Source: a virus
IMG/VR virus record: IMGVR_UViG_3300022690_001581
Coordinates: 1-36,047 of that record
Length of the DNA: 36,047 nt
Strand: one strand, 5' to 3'
This document shows positions 31,202 to 36,047 of this stretch, piece by piece. A program made the translations under genes and the position numbers. Under the pieces are notes generated by a model. The model worked only from the letters and a program-made list of their open reading frames with translations, had not been told where the DNA came from and did not search any database. How positions within the stretch are numbered: the stretch's first letter is position 1; every line of letters starts with the position of its first letter.

Positions 31202-33640
31202 TTAAGCGTCCTTTAATGTAATTGAATCTCGTTCGGTCTTAGTTATGTCTGGCAGACCTGCTACATCAGGTAAGTTTTTAGATACTTTTAAATTAGCCCT
31301 TAAATATGTTTTACAATTTTGATGAAACCCAGGGCTTAAAGTTACGGCATTTGTAGCTACCGTTACAGGTGGATCTGTAAGCTTTTTACAGATAGCTGCG
31401 ACTGGGTCACTATTGATATAAGTAAATGATGCGATATCTTGTATTACCTCATCATCAAAGAAAAAATCTTGTCGGGTTTCATTCACTAACAAAGTTGATA
31501 CGTCTTGAGCCAGAGTCTCTGTAGTACCTGCAGCTATCTTTTTAGCTGCAGCATCTTCTAGTACTTGCTTAATTACTTCTGGATCATTAGTGCTACCTTC
31601 TACATTAAAAAACTGAAAAGAAACTACATCTGCAATATCTTTGGACTCTTTTTCTGACAATAAATTTGCCTGATTACCAATAAGAAGTTGGATGCGTCTA
31701 GGAAGCTTAGAGAAATCATTTAACTTTATATGTGCATAATTACCAAACTGTTTCAATAACACTGCATCATCTGATTTTAATTTTACGTCCTCTTTACCGG
31801 GTACTTCTGTTTGAGCCATGGTCAACGCTGAAACAGAAGTACGTGTAAACACAGCTTGTAGTTCACGTCTAAATTTTGCTTGCCCACCAATCTTTACATT
31901 TTTAGTTGCATTGATCTTTTGTTTTTCGGGGAGTTTTTTATACTCTCGAATAGTGTCAGCTATATATTTTTCTGCAATCATTCCCATGTGTAATTGCATA
32001 GTGTTTACTATTTTTACTTGCTCATTAATCATTAATTTTCGTGCATCGTTTTTAGGTGCAGCAGCTAATTCAATCGACAATACCCCGCCTGTTTCATTGT
32101 CATCATCTATTGCATGAGTATGGGGTTTACCTGTTATTGCTTTTTTAGTTACGGTTATACCGCCATCACTCTCTACCAATTCATGAAAATGTTTTTTACC
32201 TGCAGCAATTGCAGGGCCTGTAAGTCTGCCTTTGAATCTATGGTTATGTCCTACAATATGAGAAAGTTGGATTTTAAGTTCTACTCCGTTAGGTGGATTA
32301 TCAGTACTGCCATCATCCCCCCCGTTAGGAAGCCCACCATCATCATTACTAGTGCCACTTGTAAGTCCACCATTTCCATTTCCATCATCCTTTTCACTTT
32401 CTTGATTATCTAATTGAGTTCCTTCAGCCTTTTTAGGTAAGTTGTGTATTTTCCTAGTATGATCTTCTAGAGCCTCATCAATCGTGATTACACCCGCCTT
32501 AGTGTATCCCGTGATAATATCCATAGTCTCTTTTCCAGCCTTATCGGAAATACCGCTATAAATCAATTCAGGATTAGTTTCTATAGTGTCACCAAAGTTC
32601 ATCTCCATAAGGCTAGGTATTAAAATACTGTTGATAGTGTCTCTAGGGATGTTTGCCATATTGATTAAAAAATTAAAGAAAAAATCACTTAGGTCATTGG
32701 TTAATGCAAAAGCCCCGCTATTGCCCCCCGTACCCAACTCTAAAAATGAAGCTATGATAGCTCCTACCATTGCCTCATCTTCAGACTTTTTTACTACCTC
32801 AAATTTTTCGGGATCAAATGCACTTCCTGTAGACCAATCTAATTTCCATCCATCGGGTATCATTAAGAACTGATTTTCAGCACTAGTAAACGCTTTTAGC
32901 ACTTCAAAGGCTGCAATGTATTCAGCATCATCAGGTTTTATTTTTGAAGGAACTATAACACTAGGGGAGTTAATCGCATTTCGCTCCATACCAATATACT
33001 GCAACTCTGTAGCTAGCAATTTTCTACGCCAAGGTCCGTACAAAATTCTGCAGATTGGGAATCCTATATTGTCTCCTTCTTGTTCATTAAAAAACAAAAG
33101 TAAATTTTCAGCTGGTATAAACGCAGTTACTTGAATATCTCCAAACGCTTCTTGTTTTATATTTATAAGTTTTCCTGTAATAGTGTCATGCTCCCACTCA
33201 GTAATAGTTGACTGTTTTCTAAACCCTAGTTGTGCAAGCCCCGTGTACTGTCCAAAGGATTTATTTTCTCGATTCATATGAACTACTTCAAAGGCAGAAA
33301 ACCCATGCGGTATAAAAGTAGTCACCTCATTTAAGAACTTGTTCCAATTGATATCTTTAAAAAGTATTTGCTCCATAAGAGCAGCAGCATCAATATCTTT
33401 TTGATCATCACTTACAGGGGGGATAGACCAGGTAGCTGCTTTAATAGGTGCCTGTAAAGCTGTTAAAACTTTTCTTACTTGTGTGTCAGACCTACGCATT
33501 TTATCGTATTCTGCTGCAGCTTCTACTGATGATAATAATGTTACATGATCATTGGCATTATGTAATTTACCTATGACATCAGTACCACTAGCCCCTAGGG
33601 GCATATTATTTCTTTTAAGTTCTTCAGAGGTTTCAGCCAT
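31202..33640 (-). CDS. Portal protein (DUF935) with gp7/gpF-like minor head domain
   Basis: 812 residues, nearly twice the usual DUF935 portal. Residues about 30-405 match Mu gp29-type portals (SVEAAAEYDKMRRSDTQVRK, ENLLLFFNEQEGD, GGNSGAFALTNDLSD). A Gly/Asn/Asp linker (407-452) follows, then a His-rich stretch GHNHRFKGRLTGP and GKPHTHAIDDD (about 460-510). The last 280 residues end with FTYINSDPVAAICKKLTD and SPGFHQNCKTYLRA, close to the C-terminus of SPP1 gp7/Mu gpF head proteins, where P-x-x-H-x-N-C is typical. The gene thus seems to fuse portal and minor head protein, usually separate. Confidence 0.85.
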   Translation of the reverse strand: MAETSEELKRNNMPLGASGTDVIGKLHNANDHVTLLSSVEAAAEYDKMRRSDTQVRKVLTALQAPIKAATWSIPPVSDDQKDIDAAALMEQILFKDINWNKFLNEVTTFIPHGFSAFEVVHMNRENKSFGQYTGLAQLGFRKQSTITEWEHDTITGKLINIKQEAFGDIQVTAFIPAENLLLFFNEQEGDNIGFPICRILYGPWRRKLLATELQYIGMERNAINSPSVIVPSKIKPDDAEYIAAFEVLKAFTSAENQFLMIPDGWKLDWSTGSAFDPEKFEVVKKSEDEAMVGAIIASFLELGTGGNSGAFALTNDLSDFFFNFLINMANIPRDTINSILIPSLMEMNFGDTIETNPELIYSGISDKAGKETMDIITGYTKAGVITIDEALEDHTRKIHNLPKKAEGTQLDNQESEKDDGNGNGGLTSGTSNDDGGLPNGGDDGSTDNPPNGVELKIQLSHIVGHNHRFKGRLTGPAIAAGKKHFHELVESDGGITVTKKAITGKPHTHAIDDDNETGGVLSIELAAAPKNDARKLMINEQVKIVNTMQLHMGMIAEKYIADTIREYKKLPEKQKINATKNVKIGGQAKFRRELQAVFTRTSVSALTMAQTEVPGKEDVKLKSDDAVLLKQFGNYAHIKLNDFSKLPRRIQLLIGNQANLLSEKESKDIADVVSFQFFNVEGSTNDPEVIKQVLEDAAAKKIAAGTTETLAQDVSTLLVNETRQDFFFDDEVIQDIASFTYINSDPVAAICKKLTDPPVTVATNAVTLSPGFHQNCKTYLRANLKVSKNLPDVAGLPDITKTERDSITLKDA

Positions 33641-33645
33641 TATTT

Positions 33646-35298
33646 CTAGTACTCCGTAGATTTAATTCTTGCGCGTATTTTATTAAGTGCATTTTTTCTG
33701 CTCGTCGTTTTTCTGAGAGTATTTTGCTTAGGTTGTCCTATAAACGTTCCTACTTCATCATCCATATGCCTACCTAGATTAGCTAACCCTAAGCTATCAG
33801 AATCATCAGGGGATGGTTTATTTGTACGTTTCTTAAAATCTTTTTTACTTTCAATTACTATTCTGCCACCTGTATCATATGAAAACATAATCATTGGTAA
33901 TTCTTCTAAATACGAATCTTCTGGAAACAAAGATAATTTATGCTCCATGTCTTGGCCCAACTTATCGAAGATTTTTGATTTTAAATTAAAGTACTTTCTA
34001 GAATCTTTTTTAAGCTGCTTTTTTTTAGTTTCATTGTCCGTATCTTTAGGGACAAATCTTTGTCCAAAATGAATCTCATAAATTTCTACATGCCTTGGGA
34101 TGTCCCCTTTTCTCTGAGCCTCTAGAAGCTCATCATGCACGCCTGAGCCTATACCAGTACAATCAATCAAAACCTTTGTAGGCAAATCAGAGTACTTACT
34201 ATCATTTATTACCCTAATAGCTTTACCTGACACTTCTGTAGTCTTTCGTTTACTTAGGGAATATTTGCCGTCTTGTATGTAGTCAATTAAATCAGTTATT
34301 ACAGATTTATCAGGGCCAAATCTGGCCGGGTCTATTCCTATATATCGATACTGGGGATCAACTATGTCTAATGAGCGATTGATAGCTAGCTGAACATGAG
34401 AGTACTTTATTGCAGAATCTTCGTCATCTTCTGGAAACTCCCCAAATGCTTTTGACAATGATAATGGATGCTCCATACCCCACTTAGAAACTCGACTTAC
34501 TACCCACTGTGCAGTTAATAAATAAGGTACAGGTTTTTTATATGCTGAAATCTCACTAAGGGCTTGGTCTTGAGGCAAAGCCTTTAGGCGCTCTATTTCT
34601 AATTCTAATTCATCTTTATTAGTAAACCCATTTGCTATCATGTTAGGGGAGTCAAAGCAGGATATTTTTACCTTAAACCATTCAAAGCCTTTAGACCTTT
34701 CAAAAAATTCACAACTACGAGTAGTAGGGTTTGCAATGCATACCCACTTAACTTTTTTACCTGATGTTAGTAGTCCCTCTGCCATTACCCAAATGTCATG
34801 GGTAATTCCTACTGCCTCATCAAAAATAATTAATACATGGTCAGAATGATAGCCTTGAAAACTTGATCCTTGCTGCTCTTTACTTTTTGTTTCTGCACCT
34901 TTCCTAGGGCTGAAACCTTTCATGTACCATTTTTCTTCAAATTTTAATTCCGTATCTAAGAGCTTACCAGTAAGACTATATCGTGCAGATTTAAAACCAT
35001 CCCTAATTTCCCCCCATAATAAATCTTTAACTTGTCTAAATGTAGGGGCTGTAGTGATTACTATGGAATTTGAGAACACTGAATAAAACCATAAAGCTAT
35101 TCTGCCCATAGTGTAGGTTTTAGAGATTGAATGAGTAGCATAAACTAAAACTAAGTCATGCTTTACAATTGCTTCAGTTATTCTGTGTTGATGAGGCCAC
35201 CAATCTTTTACCCCTAGTATCTCGTTCATCCACATCGGCGGATTTTCTTGATAGGCTTTATTTAAATTAGAAAATGTACGTAGTTCATTCGCTCCCAT
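33646..35298 (-). CDS. terL: Terminase large subunit
   Basis: 550 residues. The ATPase has the sequence YATHSISKTYTMGR (53-66) at the P-loop, Walker B LIIFDEA (D160, E161), and IANPTTR as motif III. The nuclease domain has Asp in YIGIDPARFGPDKS, VLIDCTGIGSG and PDDSDSLGLA. It drives DNA into the head and cuts it. The P-loop has Ser (S59) before the Lys where Gly is typical. It overlaps the small subunit gene by 14 bases and is followed by the portal gene. Confidence 0.93.
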   Translation of the reverse strand: MGANELRTFSNLNKAYQENPPMWMNEILGVKDWWPHQHRITEAIVKHDLVLVYATHSISKTYTMGRIALWFYSVFSNSIVITTAPTFRQVKDLLWGEIRDGFKSARYSLTGKLLDTELKFEEKWYMKGFSPRKGAETKSKEQQGSSFQGYHSDHVLIIFDEAVGITHDIWVMAEGLLTSGKKVKWVCIANPTTRSCEFFERSKGFEWFKVKISCFDSPNMIANGFTNKDELELEIERLKALPQDQALSEISAYKKPVPYLLTAQWVVSRVSKWGMEHPLSLSKAFGEFPEDDEDSAIKYSHVQLAINRSLDIVDPQYRYIGIDPARFGPDKSVITDLIDYIQDGKYSLSKRKTTEVSGKAIRVINDSKYSDLPTKVLIDCTGIGSGVHDELLEAQRKGDIPRHVEIYEIHFGQRFVPKDTDNETKKKQLKKDSRKYFNLKSKIFDKLGQDMEHKLSLFPEDSYLEELPMIMFSYDTGGRIVIESKKDFKKRTNKPSPDDSDSLGLANLGRHMDDEVGTFIGQPKQNTLRKTTSRKNALNKIRARIKSTEY

Positions 35299-35851
35299 AT
35301 ACGGCCTCAGCTTTTTTTAATAACTGTCCGTAACTCATTTGGTTTATACTAAGAGTATCTACTAAGGGCCCTTCTTTTACTGCGCCAGTATGTTTGGCTA
35401 ATAGTTCAATCATTTTAGTTTTGTCTATCAACTTAAATTTATATCTGCTATACGATACAAAGCGCCCGCCATTAATATCGGTTTCATAAAAATCTAAACG
35501 TTCAATCTGTGTAACCATTTTTCGGATTTCATCAGGCATTTTCATCAAATCAGATTCTGATGCGCCTTCTGAGCCTAGGCATACGTATTTTACCAAATCA
35601 GCCTCTAGTACTGCTTTGATTTTATTAACTACAAAAGTTTTGTTTGCTAGGGCTGCTTCGTCTTGCTCTGAACAGATTCGATTTATCTCATCACGGATAT
35701 TTATATTTCTTAAAAGGTTGTGTCCTCTGACACTGAAAGCATTATCCGAAGCACATCTAAATTTTGCGTCCTTAGCTGCCCGAGTCGCATTAAAATGCGA
35801 GCAGTAGGCAACTATGAAAGCTCTGTGCTGTTTTGAAATTGCTTCATCCAT
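35285..35851 (-). CDS. terS: Terminase small subunit
   Basis: 188 residues from ATG 35851; a TTG at 35890 would add 13 residues with no better ribosome binding site. MDEAISKQHRAFIVAYCSHF NATRAA is a split form of the Terminase_2 opening, with helix-turn-helix A-T-R-A-A and the helices RDEINRICSEQDE. It recognises phage DNA for packaging. Position directly before terL supports this. Confidence 0.85.
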   Translation of the reverse strand: MDEAISKQHRAFIVAYCSHFNATRAAKDAKFRCASDNAFSVRGHNLLRNINIRDEINRICSEQDEAALANKTFVVNKIKAVLEADLVKYVCLGSEGASESDLMKMPDEIRKMVTQIERLDFYETDINGGRFVSYSRYKFKLIDKTKMIELLAKHTGAVKEGPLVDTLSINQMSYGQLLKKAEAVYGSE

Positions 35852-35962
35852 AGTGAATGATTTACAACTCGTTAAACAATTGGCAAGCAAAAATTACACT
35901 AAAGGTCTGAAAACAGGCCTAAAAGTCACCCTCACTAGGTATTTCTTCATAAGCTTTATTTT

Positions 35963-36046
35963 CTAACTCTTCACGTTGACCATCTGATATTTGTGTATTT
36001 TGAAAACACCTTTCCTTTTTGCAATACTTAAAATTTCTTCTTTGTT
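35963..36046 (-). CDS. Partial ORF at the right edge, frame uncertain
   Basis: One frame, open at the edge, reads KEEILSIAKRKGVFKIHKYQ and stops at 35963. A second frame, 35919-36044, reads NTQISDGQREELENKAYEEI and lacks a start codon. Either may be the end of a gene that precedes terS, or the two could be one frame-shifted gene. A weak hairpin (35902-35922) follows. No function can be given. Confidence 0.3.
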   Translation of the reverse strand, partial: NKEEILSIAKRKGVFKIHKYQMVNVKS

Positions 36047-36047
36047 A

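Noticed and set aside
32114-32413. Plus-strand open frames within the portal gene
   Set aside because: Antisense to a clear structural gene, without ribosome binding site or family similarity.
35902-35922. Terminator before terS
   Set aside because: The stem is short with one mismatch and the T-run is interrupted; too weak to list as a feature.

Overview
The window reads as most of a tailed double-stranded DNA bacteriophage genome (or a prophage). It is AT-rich and tightly packed, with many start/stop overlaps. The late genes form one long minus-strand block with a complete head and tail set. The host cannot be named from the sequence. An M15 lysis peptidase, a putative lipoprotein and several Sec-type signal peptides fit a Gram-negative host, but that is inference. 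No integrase, transposase, tRNA, rRNA or CRISPR array was found, so lifestyle is open.

Layout. (1) 1-3336, mostly plus strand: small accessory and regulatory genes, including a frame-broken MazG-like gene at the left edge, a Fis-type helix-turn-helix protein, a DUF1653-like protein, several small Cys-pair proteins and an XRE-type repressor. A minus-strand metalloprotease-like lipoprotein gene interrupts this set. Two near-identical 50-base hairpins sit exactly between stop codon and ribosome binding site of consecutive genes. (2) 3487-6543, minus strand: a primase-SF3 helicase, a small unknown protein and an HNH endonuclease. (3) 6736-14559, plus strand: the replication operon, with a DnaQ-type exonuclease, SNF2-type helicase, family A DNA polymerase, VRR-NUC nuclease and small genes between them. 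A hairpin terminator and a good promoter candidate precede it. (4) 14546-15219, minus strand: lysis genes (M15 peptidase, holin-like protein). (5) 15219-22992, minus strand: fibre or tail-tip proteins and the tape measure. (6) 22982-26678: tail chaperones with a -1 frameshift, tail tube and head-tail completion proteins, broken by one plus-strand gene. (7) 26681-35890: head genes, namely coiled-coil and structural proteins, capsid, decoration protein, protease, portal and terminase.

The head genes resemble phage Mu types (gpT capsid, gpI protease, DUF935/gp29 portal, gpG-like protein, DUF1320), while the tail is siphovirus-like (tape measure, G/GT chaperones, long tail tube). Replication is by polymerase plus primase-helicase and not by transposition. 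The primase-helicase, SNF2 helicase, polymerase and nucleases would copy the genome. The terminase and portal would package it into a gpT-type capsid, and the holin-like protein and M15 peptidase would release the particles.

The most interesting observations are: the paired hairpins with a compensatory base change; an inverted copy of a primase gene segment fused to the start of a neighbouring gene; a dnaX-like frameshift signal in the tail chaperone; three fibre-region proteins that each carry a Sec-type signal peptide and exactly two mature cysteines; a portal apparently fused to a gp7/gpF-like minor head domain; and a polymerase with Leu at the position of E. coli Phe762.
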